Source: G020348385 sp964580235 (GTDB lineage: Bacteria > Acidobacteriota > Aminicenantia > Aminicenantales > Aminicenantaceae). From it: a stretch of DNA of 42,506 bases. Below are positions 15,615-25,162 of the stretch, one piece after another. The notes beneath the pieces are model-generated. The model saw only the letters and a program-made list of their open reading frames with translations. It was not told the DNA's origin and searched no databases. The translations under genes were made by a program, and so were the position numbers. Location of the stretch: positions 1 to 42,506 of the forward strand of contig CAZOJY010000017.1 in assembly GCA_964580235.1 (NCBI GenBank), in the 5' to 3' direction. The first letter of the stretch is position 1, and each line of letters starts with the position of its first letter.

Positions 15615-17084
15615 ATGGCCAAAATAAAAAAATTCTCTTATGCCATTATAATCATCAATTCTTTTTTCCTTCTCATCTCTTGTCAGAAAAAAGGTCCAGA
15701 TACTTCCTGGTTGGACTTGGTGCATGAGGAAGGAAGAGGGATTTTTTCCCAGACCATAAAGGACGAAATCAGCGTTCATCCCAGAAAATGTGAACTTACC
15801 GAAACGGAAATCACAAAGATCATGGAGGCAGAGTCCAGGTATGAAAAGCTGTATGAACTTTTGATCAATATTTTCTATCAAAAAGATGAGCCGATTTTTA
15901 GGGAGTTAATCGAAAACGGCGATAGGGAATCCAGGTCCCGTTTCCGTGGGATGTATTTGGATCTTGCGCGCTTTTCTGCCCGCATGTTTGTGGAAAGTTT
16001 TTTTGCGACCGACCGTTCGACGCAGATTATCCGTGAGATGATGCCTGCATACAAAGAATTGGATGCGGTCGATCTAGTTGTGAGATCAATCGGATATCAT
16101 GCCAAACTGGATACTCCTGTGCTGCCTGGAGAGACTAAGCCTTTGAGTCCCGAGTTTGATAAACAGGGAGCCCTGGATGCGGCCAAATTCAGGGAAGCGC
16201 ATAAAATCACAAAAGGAAAAGGGGTAAATATTGCCCTTCTGGATACCGGCATCGACATGAGTCATCCGGTATTTGCAAAAACTGATTGGGGGAAACACTT
16301 CAGTTTTATCGGGAGGACGGGCAAGCCGTGGTCCACGGATGCTCCCATCATCGATTGGGGTTTCCATGGGACGGCCATCTCATCGATCGCCACTCGGTAT
16401 GCACCAGAGGCCCAGATCACTATGTACAAATTCGGGGATGGAGAAACCCAGAACGATCCTCCCTATCAGCTCCTGATGCAGTGTATCGTGGCTGCATCGA
16501 TCTACAGAGCTGTCCACGATGGCAATGACATCATCAGTATCAGCGCATCGGGTTCTTCTCTCGACATTGACTATCTCAGGGAAGCATGCCAATACGCTTA
16601 TGAAAACAACACAGTCATTGTTTGTGGTAATCTTTATTCCCGATGGTACAAAATGGGCAATGTTTTGAATTTTCCGAGCCAGTATAAAACCGTCGTCTCC
16701 GTGACGACAGCGGAACCAAAAGGTGATGGTGCTTATGGTTATTGGGATGTTTGTGCCCCTGATGAGGAAACTTTTGTGGCAGCTCCCAATGATATTTTTG
16801 CGGCTTTCCCGACATACATGGATGAGGAAGACGCATACATCCCGAGTATTTCTGCTGCCATACCAGTTGTGGCTGCTCTGTTCGCCCTGACGATTTCCGA
16901 ATACCCGCGTTCGGGTTCGGAAGCCCCCGGGGAATATGCGGATGCAGTTATGAATCTGGTGAAAAACAACGCCAATCCCAAAGCTGTGGGCTTTGATGGA
17001 TTTTCTCCTGAATGCGGGTATGGTTTGATCGATGCAGCAAAAACGGTTAAAAGCGCTGTGGAGCTGAATAAGAGCCGGAAATAA
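15615..17084 (+). CDS. Subtilisin-like (S8) serine protease, lipoprotein
   Basis: A lipoprotein signal ends in LLISC with the acylated cysteine at 23. An N-terminal region of about 180 residues with no recognised domain follows, then an S8 peptidase domain. The triad can be read as Asp210 in IALLDTGID, His251 in GFHGTAISSIA and Ser413 in PSISAAIPVVAAL, with the oxyanion Asn339 in VCGN. The serine motif departs from GTSMATP, but the catalytic serine and the proline are present, so activity is plausible. It would act on the periplasmic or outer face of a membrane. It is downstream of the exported kinase-like gene on the same strand. Confidence 0.85.
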   Translation: MAKIKKFSYAIIIINSFFLLISCQKKGPDTSWLDLVHEEGRGIFSQTIKDEISVHPRKCELTETEITKIMEAESRYEKLYELLINIFYQKDEPIFRELIENGDRESRSRFRGMYLDLARFSARMFVESFFATDRSTQIIREMMPAYKELDAVDLVVRSIGYHAKLDTPVLPGETKPLSPEFDKQGALDAAKFREAHKITKGKGVNIALLDTGIDMSHPVFAKTDWGKHFSFIGRTGKPWSTDAPIIDWGFHGTAISSIATRYAPEAQITMYKFGDGETQNDPPYQLLMQCIVAASIYRAVHDGNDIISISASGSSLDIDYLREACQYAYENNTVIVCGNLYSRWYKMGNVLNFPSQYKTVVSVTTAEPKGDGAYGYWDVCAPDEETFVAAPNDIFAAFPTYMDEEDAYIPSISAAIPVVAALFALTISEYPRSGSEAPGEYADAVMNLVKNNANPKAVGFDGFSPECGYGLIDAAKTVKSAVELNKSRK

Positions 17085-17097
17085 AAGAGGTGCTAAG

Positions 17098-17403
17098 TTA
17101 GTCTTGTTTGCTAAATTTTACTCCTGTAAGAAATCCCTTATCCGTTTTTTTCTGCCAGACAACTTCAACAAAAGACGCCACCTGCTTGGAAGCCTCCCCT
17201 GGGATCTCAAAATTCACTTCGAGAACTGTTCCCAGCGGGAGCTCGTTATTCAGCAGGAGACACAATCCGCCATCGCTGATGTTCTGAGTCAGACCCACGT
17301 CTTTGGAAGGTGTTAATATTTTGTAGCTGACTGCCGTGATGACCTCTTTTCGCGAATGCTTTCGTTTTTGTTTCGAATTTGACTCATTTGGATTTTCGCT
17401 CAT
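17098..17403 (-). CDS. PilZ domain protein (c-di-GMP binding)
   Basis: The 101-residue protein is a single PilZ domain. The N-terminal arginine cluster (KRKHSRKEV, about residues 13-21) gives the RxxxR element, and NISDGGLCLLL (about 42-52) gives the (D/N)xSxxG element, together the c-di-GMP contact motifs. The end GFLTGVKF is also typical. It is a single gene convergent with the subtilase gene (13 bases between stops) and divergent from the aldo/keto reductase. Which process it controls cannot be read from here. Confidence 0.87.
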   Translation of the reverse strand: MSENPNESNSKQKRKHSRKEVITAVSYKILTPSKDVGLTQNISDGGLCLLLNNELPLGTVLEVNFEIPGEASKQVASFVEVVWQKKTDKGFLTGVKFSKQD

Positions 17404-17493
17404 TAGAATCCCCCTCTTAGGTTAATTGTGATGAGTTCCAAAAAGATATTATCAATTCTTATCAGAAAATAAAAGAAAATTCTTGTTATCCTA

Positions 17494-17516
17494 TTAACCT
17501 GAATTATCCAGGTTAA
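17494..17516. promoter_or_regulatory. 23-bp palindrome in the PilZ/aldo-keto reductase divergent spacer
   Basis: Perfect 8-bp arms TTAACCTG and CAGGTTAA flank a 7-bp centre (AATTATC). The reverse complement matches positions 15-37 at 20 of 23 bases, including the whole non-palindromic centre. It is 60 bp upstream of the reductase start and 90 bp upstream of the PilZ start, so it could control either gene. No third copy was noticed in the window. Confidence 0.5.
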
Positions 17517-17576
17517 GTTTATTTTTCCAAAACGAAAAATTTGAGTTTACAAGTGCCAAATTATAAAATAGGAGGG

Positions 17577-18695
17577 ATGCGGTATAAAGATTTTGGAAAG
17601 ACGGGGAAAAAAGTTTCGGTGCTCGGTTTCGGGGGCATGCGGTTCGATCCCGAGGATGAAGAGACGGCCATTCGGGCTGTCCGGCGGGCTGCGGATCTGG
17701 GCATCAACTATTTTGATACGGCACCCGGCTACTGTGAAGACACTTCTGAAACGTTTATCGGCAAAGCCCTGTCCGGCCTTCCTAAGGAGAAACAGAAAAG
17801 TCTTTACATCTCAACTAAGTCCCACATCGGGGCCGATCCTAAAGCGGACGATGTCAGGCGCCGGATCGAGGGTCAGCTCGTAAAGTTCAAGCGCGAAAAA
17901 ATCCAGTTCTACAACATGTGGTGCATCCTTGACATGGATCAATTTCAAAGAATTATGGCTCAAGGCGGCCCGTATGAGGGTGCGCTCAAAGCCAAGGAAG
18001 AGGGGCTGATTGAGCATCTTTGCGGTACCACTCATGCGTCTGGGGAAGAAATCGCACAAATTGTCAAGGCCGATGTTTTTGAGGGTATCACCCTGGGATA
18101 CAACATCCTGAATCATAAATTCCGGGAAGAAGGAATGCAGGCGGCAGCAGAGGCCGGCTGCGCTGTCGTGACGATGAACCCTCTTGGGGGGGGTATGCTG
18201 ACACGGGATGAGAAAATGCTGAGTGTCCTCAAAGAGGACGAATCGGATTCCTTTATTGCGGCTGCCCTGCGCTTCAATTTTTCTCATCCGGAGATCACGG
18301 TGGTCCTTTCTGGGATGAAAAATCCTGCGGAAGTGGATTTCAATGTGAATGTGGCAGAATCGGTTGAAGGTCAAGATCCAGAAGTTGTGAAGCACCTGAT
18401 TCAAAAATTTGAATCTCTCGGAGAATCCTTCTGCACCGGGTGCAAATACTGCCTCGAACACTGCCCGGAAAACATTCAGATCCATCTTTTAGCCGGGCTG
18501 TGGGACCGGGTAAGGATGAAAATGCCCGAGGAGGCTGAGAGGGTGTACAAAGTGTACCTGGCTGAGGATGAGCGGTGGCTCAAAGGAAAGCGGGCCTCAA
18601 ACTGCACCCAGTGCGGCGAGTGTGAGCAGGCCTGCACCCAGAAACTCCCGATCCGCAAATACATGCAAAACATCGCCGAGTTCCTCGGCGAATAG
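17577..18695 (+). CDS. Aldo/keto reductase with C-terminal 4Fe-4S ferredoxin domain
   Basis: An AKR TIM barrel occupies about residues 1-280: MRYKDFGKTGKKVSVLGFGG is the usual start, INYFDTAPGY supplies the Asp and Tyr of the active site and YISTKSH the Lys. The C-terminal 90 residues hold two cysteine clusters, CTGCKYCLEHCPENI and CTQCGECEQACTQ, for two 4Fe-4S centres. Such enzymes are thought to pass electrons between NAD(P)H-type chemistry and ferredoxin; the substrate is unknown. I choose the ATG at 17577 by family similarity, although AGGAGG is only one or two bases from it; an in-frame TTG at 17541 and GTG at 17553 are alternatives. The BNR-protein gene follows after 20 bases. Confidence 0.9.
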   Translation: MRYKDFGKTGKKVSVLGFGGMRFDPEDEETAIRAVRRAADLGINYFDTAPGYCEDTSETFIGKALSGLPKEKQKSLYISTKSHIGADPKADDVRRRIEGQLVKFKREKIQFYNMWCILDMDQFQRIMAQGGPYEGALKAKEEGLIEHLCGTTHASGEEIAQIVKADVFEGITLGYNILNHKFREEGMQAAAEAGCAVVTMNPLGGGMLTRDEKMLSVLKEDESDSFIAAALRFNFSHPEITVVLSGMKNPAEVDFNVNVAESVEGQDPEVVKHLIQKFESLGESFCTGCKYCLEHCPENIQIHLLAGLWDRVRMKMPEEAERVYKVYLAEDERWLKGKRASNCTQCGECEQACTQKLPIRKYMQNIAEFLGE

Positions 18696-18715
18696 AGATT
18701 TTTAAGGAGGCTTCT

Positions 18716-21700
18716 ATGACTGTCAAAAAAACGACGTCTGTTTCCAGATTCTTCATGATTTTTTTCTTAATGCTTTTCGTTTTCTTTTTCGTCCAGGATC
18801 AAGTCTATGCGCAAAAGATCGATCCAAAAGTGTTTAAGAGCCTCAGGTACCGGCACATCGGGCCGGTTGGCAACAGAGTGACGGCTGTGGTCGGTGTGCC
18901 CGGAGATCCCCACGTCTATTTTGCTGGTGCGGCTGCCGGAGGGATCTGGAAAACAGAGGATGGAGGTATCCGCTGGCGTCCCATATTTGATAAACAGGAT
19001 GTGCAGTCGATCGGGTCTTTGGCCGTAGCACCTTCCGACCATAATGTCATCTGGGCCGGCACGGGAGAGGCTTTTATCCGCAGCAACATCTCGATCGGAG
19101 CCGGCATTTACAAATCCACAGATGGCGGAAAAACCTGGAATCTCATGGGATTGGAAAAGACGGCCCGCATCGGGAGAATCGTGATCGATCCCAACAATCC
19201 GGATGTTGTGTTTGCTGCAGCCTTAGGGCATTGTTATGGACCCCAGCCCGACCGCGGCGTTTACCGCACAACAGATGGGGGGAAAACATGGGAGAAGGTT
19301 CTTTTTGTTGACGAGAATACGGGTTGTGGAGACTTGGCCATGGATCCTAACAATCCCAGGATATTATTTGCCGGGATGTGGCAGCTGGAGATTCACACAT
19401 GGGGCAGAGAGAGCGGCGGCCCGGGGAGTGGCCTTTATAAGTCCGATGATGGGGGCACTTCCTGGAAGAAACTCGAAGGCAGCGGACTTCCCAAACCGCC
19501 CCTTGGGAAAATTGCCCTGGCTGTTGCACCCAGTGACTCAAACCGGGTTTATGCTCTGATCGAAACCGGAGATGGTGTGCCGTGGAAGGAGAAAAAAACC
19601 TCGACCGGAGTGCTCTGGCGCTCAGACAACGGCGGAGACACATGGAAATTGATGAGCCACGACCATAACCTGACCCAGCGCCCCCATTATTATTCGAGAT
19701 GCGCTGTCTCTCCAGGCGATCCGGATGAAGTTTATTTTTGTGCCGTCCGCTTCCAAAAAACACTCAACGGGGGAGAATCCTTCCAGATGGCGGTGATGGC
19801 AGGCGGAGACAACCACGACATCTGGATCGATCCCACAGATGCGGACCGGATGGCGGTCGGGAACGACCAGTACATTTCCATCTCGACCAACCGGGGAAAA
19901 AGTTGGAAGGGACATGGGCTGCCGATCGCCCAGATGTATCATGTGGCTGTCGATGACCGGATTCCGTATTATGTGTACGGAAATAGGCAGGATGGACCGT
20001 CCACGCGCGGGCCGAGCAACAGCTTGTATGGGGGCATGGGCATTCCTATGGGTGAGTGGCATTCTGTCGGGGGAGCGGAGAGCGGTTTTGCCATCCCCGA
20101 TCCTGTGGACAACAACATCGTCTGGTCCGGGAATTATCAAGGAGCCCTGGACCGGTATGATGAGCGGTCCCGGACGACGCGGGATGTATCGGTTTGGCCG
20201 GATTATGCGATGGGGACACCGGCCGGTGAGTTGAAATATCGGTTTCAATGGACATTTCCGATTGCCATCTCTCCGCACGATCACAACAAAGTGTACGTGG
20301 GGAGCCAGCATGTCCACATGACAACCAATGGGGGGCAGAGCTGGAAGGTCATCAGCCCCGACCTCAGCTTGAACGAAAAAAGCAAACTAGGCCCCTCTGG
20401 CGGGCTGACACCGGATAACGCCAGCGTGGAATATGCCTGTTTGATTTTTGCGCTGGCGGAATCGCCTGCAGAGGAAGGAGTGATCTGGGCCGGAACCAAT
20501 GACGGGCTTGTGCACGTGACCCGCGACGGCGGGGAATCCTGGGCCAATGTCACAAAAAACATCCCGGGTCTGCCTGAATGGGGGACGGTGAGCAACATCG
20601 AACCTTCCCGCTATGATGCCGGAGCATGCTACATCACGCTGGATTTTCATCAGGTGAACAACCGGAATCCTTATATTTATAAAACTGAAGACTATGGGGC
20701 GACCTGGGCATCGATCAGTTCGAATATCCCGAAGAATGTATTCAGCTATGTCCATTGTATCCGGGAAGATCCCATTCGGAAAGGGCTGCTGTATGCAGGG
20801 ACTGAGAATGCGATATATGTGTCCTTAAACGATGGGAAAAACTGGATCCCTCTTCAAAATAATATGCCGCATACCCCTGTGCACTGGATGGTCGTTCAGG
20901 AGCATTTCAATGACCTTGTGGTGGCCACATACGGGAGAGGTTTCTGGATCATGGACGATATAACACCGTTGCAGCAGATGACACCTGAAGTGTCCGAATC
21001 GGATGTTCATCTTTTTGTGCTGCGGCCGGCCTACCGGTTTCGGTTCAAGAGCACACCGATGGGAAATAGGCAGGAACCATCAGTAGGGCAGAACCCTCCT
21101 TACGGAGCCCAGATAAATTACTATTTAAAATCCAGGGCAAAGGGAAAAGTTAAAATCGATATTTTGGATGCGGCAGGAAATAAAGTCAGAAGCCTGAATG
21201 GAACCAATCATCCGGGGATCAACCGCATCAATTGGAACCTGAGATATGAGCCTTCCGATAGGATCAAACTAAGGACAAAGCCCAAATACGCCGAGTGGGT
21301 GAAAATGGGAAAATCTGGATATCGGTCTTATGTGAGCTGGGGAGGACCGGTCAGTTTGTTTACTCCTCCGGGGAAATACACAGTGAAGCTTGTGGTGGGA
21401 GAACAGGAATTCACCCAGGAGCTTGAAGTAAAAAGGGATCCGAATGCCCCTGGATCAGAGGAGGGCATTCTAGAGCAGTTCCAAATGTTGAGGGAGATCA
21501 GGGAAGACAGCCAGGCTGTGGCCAGCATGGTCAACCAAATCGAATGGATTCGAAAGCAGATCTATGACCTCCGGGAAATGTTGAAGGAAAAGGAAGAGGG
21601 GAAAGAAGACGTCGCAAATATCGTGAAGGCGGGACAGGAGCTGGATGGGAAGTTGATCGGCGTGGAAGAGAATCTTGTCCAGCTAAAATTGACAGGAGGA

Positions 21701-21940
21701 AGCCAGGATATTTTGCGGTGGCCGATGAAGTTGTATGGTAAAGTCAGCATGCTGGCGGGAGCAGTGGGAAGCGGCGATTTTGCACCAACGGATCAGTCAC
21801 GACAGGTGCATGCCATGTATAAGGAGTGGATTGCAGACTATCAAGCTCAGTTGACAGCTTTATTGGAGAAGGACGTCCCAGGATTCAATGATCTGCTCAA
21901 ACAGAACGATCTCGGGGGAATCGTCACCCAAATCAAGTAG
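18716..21940 (+). CDS. Large exported BNR/Asp-box beta-propeller protein (VPS10/sortilin-like)
   Basis: The 1074-residue protein has a signal peptide (cleavage near residue 33, YAQ) and then FKSLRYRHIGPVGNRVTAVVGVPGD, the standard opening of a family of exported propeller proteins common in Acidobacteria and Bacteroidetes. At least nine Asp-box-like motifs are visible, among them TEDGG..W, STDGGKTW, TTDGGKTW, SDDGGTSW, SDNGGDTW, TNGGQSW and TRDGGESW, building one or two seven-bladed or ten-bladed propellers over about 700 residues. A beta-sandwich region (about 800-910) and a helical C-terminus (about 930-1060) follow. It may bind or cleave glycans or peptides outside the cell; a catalytic role is not shown. 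AAGGAGG precedes the ATG. Confidence 0.88.
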   Translation: MTVKKTTSVSRFFMIFFLMLFVFFFVQDQVYAQKIDPKVFKSLRYRHIGPVGNRVTAVVGVPGDPHVYFAGAAAGGIWKTEDGGIRWRPIFDKQDVQSIGSLAVAPSDHNVIWAGTGEAFIRSNISIGAGIYKSTDGGKTWNLMGLEKTARIGRIVIDPNNPDVVFAAALGHCYGPQPDRGVYRTTDGGKTWEKVLFVDENTGCGDLAMDPNNPRILFAGMWQLEIHTWGRESGGPGSGLYKSDDGGTSWKKLEGSGLPKPPLGKIALAVAPSDSNRVYALIETGDGVPWKEKKTSTGVLWRSDNGGDTWKLMSHDHNLTQRPHYYSRCAVSPGDPDEVYFCAVRFQKTLNGGESFQMAVMAGGDNHDIWIDPTDADRMAVGNDQYISISTNRGKSWKGHGLPIAQMYHVAVDDRIPYYVYGNRQDGPSTRGPSNSLYGGMGIPMGEWHSVGGAESGFAIPDPVDNNIVWSGNYQGALDRYDERSRTTRDVSVWPDYAMGTPAGELKYRFQWTFPIAISPHDHNKVYVGSQHVHMTTNGGQSWKVISPDLSLNEKSKLGPSGGLTPDNASVEYACLIFALAESPAEEGVIWAGTNDGLVHVTRDGGESWANVTKNIPGLPEWGTVSNIEPSRYDAGACYITLDFHQVNNRNPYIYKTEDYGATWASISSNIPKNVFSYVHCIREDPIRKGLLYAGTENAIYVSLNDGKNWIPLQNNMPHTPVHWMVVQEHFNDLVVATYGRGFWIMDDITPLQQMTPEVSESDVHLFVLRPAYRFRFKSTPMGNRQEPSVGQNPPYGAQINYYLKSRAKGKVKIDILDAAGNKVRSLNGTNHPGINRINWNLRYEPSDRIKLRTKPKYAEWVKMGKSGYRSYVSWGGPVSLFTPPGKYTVKLVVGEQEFTQELEVKRDPNAPGSEEGILEQFQMLREIREDSQAVASMVNQIEWIRKQIYDLREMLKEKEEGKEDVANIVKAGQELDGKLIGVEENLVQLKLTGGSQDILRWPMKLYGKVSMLAGAVGSGDFAPTDQSRQVHAMYKEWIADYQAQLTALLEKDVPGFNDLLKQNDLGGIVTQIK

Positions 21941-22083
21941 AAGAGTGATTTTCTAGACAATACAATAGTGCTTAAATTTATGCTAATATTAATGATATCC
22001 ATGAGTTGCAGGGGCCATTTGTTAGAACCCTTTTAGAGCAGCGCTGGACGACGTGGAGATATTATTTCCCATGAGGTGATTCG

Positions 22084-22569
22084 ATGAGAAAAATTGTTTT
22101 ATCTATGGTTTTTTTGGTGTTTTTATCCGGATTGCTTTTATGCCAGAATGTGAAAGAAATATCGCCCTCAGAAGCTTTCGATCTGGCTAAAAAAGCCGAT
22201 ACATATCTGATTGATGTCCGCACTGTTGCCGAATATGTTTATGTCGGGCATCCGGAGAATGCTTATAATATTCCGCTGCTTTTTTGGGATGAGAAGCAGC
22301 AGATCCAAAAGCCGAACAAGGATTTTCTTCGAGATCTTGCCTCGAAGTTTAGGAAAAAGGACACCCTGATGTTTATATGCCGGAGTGGAAGCAGGAGTCT
22401 GGCATCGGCCCGGAAAGCAGTTAGTGCTGGGTTCCGAAAGGTCTTCAATGTGAAAGAAGGATTCGAGGGCAAAAAGGATGAGAAGGGATATCGGACAATA
22501 GGGGGATGGAAAAACACTGGCCTTCCTTACACATATGAGTTAAGAGCCAAGTTTGGTTATCGAAAGTGA
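22084..22569 (+). CDS. Exported rhodanese-like domain protein
   Basis: The protein has 161 residues with an N-terminal signal peptide (about 1-21). The rhodanese fold is seen as YLIDVRTVAEYVYVGHPENAYNIP (about 41-64, in two blocks) and the active-site loop FICRSGSRS with Cys99, so it is probably able to carry a persulfide. It would act in the periplasm, moving sulfur or sensing thiols. It stands 143 bases after the propeller gene and converges on the ABC permease gene; no sulfur-oxidation genes are nearby. Confidence 0.88.
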   Translation: MRKIVLSMVFLVFLSGLLLCQNVKEISPSEAFDLAKKADTYLIDVRTVAEYVYVGHPENAYNIPLLFWDEKQQIQKPNKDFLRDLASKFRKKDTLMFICRSGSRSLASARKAVSAGFRKVFNVKEGFEGKKDEKGYRTIGGWKNTGLPYTYELRAKFGYRK

Positions 22570-22574
22570 AGCCG

Positions 22575-23552
22575 TCAACGGCGGGTCTTTTGGAAGAGGA
22601 CGGCGCCTACGATGATCGCTCCTGTGAGCATAAGCCGGCTGGCCTCTCCAACGGCGTTGATGCTCAGAATTTTCTCTAAATATCCGATGGTCATAGCCCC
22701 GATAAAGGTCAATCCAATTCCTCCCCGGCCTCCCATCAGGTTGGTTCCGCCGATCACAACGATGGCAATGGCCGTAAGTTCGTAAGTCATCCCTGCCTCC
22801 GGATCACCCTGCAGTTCCTGGGCGGCCTGACAGATCCCAGCGATGGCACAGAAAAATCCACACAGCCCATAAGTGAGAAGTTTGGTCCGGATGACAGGAA
22901 TCCCGGACAGTCGGGCGGCTTCCTCGTTTCCCCCGATGGCATAGATATACCGTCCCCATCGGAGTTTGGTCAGGATGATCCAGCAAATCAAAACGCAGGC
23001 AAACAGGATCAGGGTTACCACGGCCAGGTTTTCGTTGAGAATTTTGGAGTTGAGGAAATTGAAAATTGATGGAACATCCACATATTGATATGTCCCATCA
23101 GGTTGGAGCACAGCTGTGGATATCTTCTGGCCTCCCGAGACCCATTTGGCCATTCCACGGGCAAAAACCATCATTGCCAGGGTGGCGATAAACGGCTGGA
23201 TCTTGAAGCGGCCGATAAGCCCTCCAGAGGCAGCCCCAAGAGCAGATCCGATGACCAAACATGCCGGCAGCGCCAGCCAGGGAGACCAGGCCTTCTGCAT
23301 AGAAAACAGAGAAAAAAGAACAGCGGTCAGCCCCAACAGACTGCCCACGGAGAGGTCGATGCCGGCGGTAATAATAACCAGAGTCATCCCGCACGCCAGG
23401 ATGGCAAAAACCGATATGTGCCGGAGCATGTCCCTGTGCGTGTTCCACTTGAAAAAAGCTCCATCGGCGTTGAAGATTATTCCTATCAAAAACACCAGAA
23501 CTAAAGCTGCAAAAGCCCGAAGCAGGGGAGATCGCATCCAATTTCTCTTCAT
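22575..23552 (-). CDS. Sugar ABC transporter permease (RbsC/XylH type)
   Basis: A 325-residue integral membrane protein with about eight to ten hydrophobic segments. MLRHISVFAILACGMTLVII followed by AGIDLSVGSLLGL (about 42-74) is the hallmark of the ribose/xylose permease family, and ELTAIAIVVIGGTNLMGGRG (about 257) is the conserved cytoplasmic coupling loop. The start codon overlaps the stop of the ATPase gene by four bases (ATGA), which shows tight coupling. It would form the channel of the importer encoded with the neighbouring ATPase. No periplasmic binding protein gene is present. Confidence 0.93.
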   Translation of the reverse strand: MKRNWMRSPLLRAFAALVLVFLIGIIFNADGAFFKWNTHRDMLRHISVFAILACGMTLVIITAGIDLSVGSLLGLTAVLFSLFSMQKAWSPWLALPACLVIGSALGAASGGLIGRFKIQPFIATLAMMVFARGMAKWVSGGQKISTAVLQPDGTYQYVDVPSIFNFLNSKILNENLAVVTLILFACVLICWIILTKLRWGRYIYAIGGNEEAARLSGIPVIRTKLLTYGLCGFFCAIAGICQAAQELQGDPEAGMTYELTAIAIVVIGGTNLMGGRGGIGLTFIGAMTIGYLEKILSINAVGEASRLMLTGAIIVGAVLFQKTRR

Positions 23553-25084
23553 GCTGTTTTTTCTTCTCCCATGGCCGCCTGGATAATCTTTTCTTGAGTG
23601 GCCTCAGTCTTTGCAAATTCCGCTGTGATCCGGCCCCGATGCATAACCATAATGCGGTCGGACATGGCCAGCAGTTCTGGGAGTTCGGAGGTGATCAGCA
23701 GGATAGCCATTCCCTGTGCGGTCCACTGATTCATCAAGGAATAGATATCATGTTTGGCGCCGACATCGACGCCCAATGTCGGTTCATCCAAAAGCAGCAC
23801 TTTGGGATGGGTTTCCAACCATTTGGCCAGCACTACTTTTTGCTGATTGCCTCCTGAGAGAGTTTCGACTTCTTGGTGCATAGAGCGAGCCTTAATACTG
23901 AAGGTTTGCATATGGGTCGATGCCGCATTTTTTTCCTTCTGAACCTGCATCCATCCCCCTGGAGAGAAAGCCTGGAGAGAAGAAAGGGAAATATTGTGGA
24001 TGATATCCATCGGCGGCACCAGCCCCGTGCCTTTTCTGTCGTTTGTCAAAAGTACCAGGCCCTGTTTGATGGATTGGATAGGAGAGTGAATTTTATAGGA
24101 TTTTCCATCCAGACGGATTGTGCCGCTGGCAGATTTCCCGAAAGTCCCAAAGAGCCCGTGGAACAATTCGCTCTTTCCGGACCCTTGAAGGCCGGCAATA
24201 CCGAGAATTTCTCCTTTTTTCAAGGAAAGGGAGATATCCTCCACCACCCATTTCTTGGATCCGGTTGGGTCAGGCAGATAAAAATTTTCCATATTGAAGC
24301 ATTCCTGATCTGTAAAAGGCTTCCGGTCAGGAAACTGCTGAGAAATATCCCGGCCCACCATCCATCGGATGAGTTCCTGTGGAGACAGATCATCGGCATC
24401 GGCTGTCCCGATGCGTTTCCCGTCTCGAAGCACGCTGATGCGATCGCCGATCTCATAAATCTCTTCCATGCGGTGGGATATGTATATGATGGCGTAGCTT
24501 TTCTGTTTTAAGTCTTGAATGATCTGGAATAATCGTTCGACCTCCATTTCATTCAGAGCAGATGTGGGCTCATCCATTATAATAATCCGGGCGTCATAGG
24601 CCAGGGCTTTTGCAATTTCGATCATTTGCCGTACGGAAACAGGATATTCTTCGACCGGAAGATGGATGTCCGCATCGATTCCCAATCGCGTGAGGAGTTC
24701 TTGAGCCTTTTCGTTTTGTATGCGATCAGCCATCCACAGGTTTCCGTAGGCATGCTCTCTCCCGAGAAATATATTGTCGACCACAGTCATGGCATTGATC
24801 AAGGACATCTCCTGGTGGATGGCCGAGATGCCGGATTCTGCCGCATCATGCGGATTTTTAAACCTGATAGACTGTCCATTCAGCCGAATTTCGCCCCCAT
24901 ATTCTGCATGGACTCCAGCCAGAATCTTGATCAGAGTGGTTTTTCCCGCACCGTTTTCCCCCGCCAGGATATGAACTTCCCCAGGGCGGAGATCAAAACA
25001 CACATCCTCCAGCACTTTGACACCCGAAAAGGATTTTGTGATGTCCTCCATCTGGAGCAGGGTTTCTTTGTGTTCTGCGCTCAT
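23549..25084 (-). CDS. Sugar ABC transporter ATP-binding protein, double cassette (RbsA/XylG type)
   Basis: This 511-residue protein contains two ABC domains. Cassette 1 has Walker A GENGAGKTT, Walker B IIIMDEPT and the divergent VSVRQMIEIAKAL signature; cassette 2 has the variant Walker A GLQGSGKS, LSGGNQQKV and LLLDEPTLGVDVGA. This pairing is characteristic of the carbohydrate uptake type 2 family. I start at the ATG at 25084 (MSAEHKETLLQ); a GTG 18 bases earlier is possible. Lying between the kinase and permease genes, it probably powers pentose or related sugar uptake. Confidence 0.93.
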   Translation of the reverse strand: MSAEHKETLLQMEDITKSFSGVKVLEDVCFDLRPGEVHILAGENGAGKTTLIKILAGVHAEYGGEIRLNGQSIRFKNPHDAAESGISAIHQEMSLINAMTVVDNIFLGREHAYGNLWMADRIQNEKAQELLTRLGIDADIHLPVEEYPVSVRQMIEIAKALAYDARIIIMDEPTSALNEMEVERLFQIIQDLKQKSYAIIYISHRMEEIYEIGDRISVLRDGKRIGTADADDLSPQELIRWMVGRDISQQFPDRKPFTDQECFNMENFYLPDPTGSKKWVVEDISLSLKKGEILGIAGLQGSGKSELFHGLFGTFGKSASGTIRLDGKSYKIHSPIQSIKQGLVLLTNDRKGTGLVPPMDIIHNISLSSLQAFSPGGWMQVQKEKNAASTHMQTFSIKARSMHQEVETLSGGNQQKVVLAKWLETHPKVLLLDEPTLGVDVGAKHDIYSLMNQWTAQGMAILLITSELPELLAMSDRIMVMHRGRITAEFAKTEATQEKIIQAAMGEEKTA

Positions 25085-25162
25085 AAACGAGAGATATAAC
25101 ACAACCTATGATTGGGGTCAAACCAGGAGTTTGATTAGAGTGCCAAGACCCCAAAACGGCAT

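Noticed and set aside
19622..20317. Long minus-strand frame inside the propeller gene
   Set aside because: It is antisense to strongly repetitive Asp-box coding sequence and has no recognisable domain.
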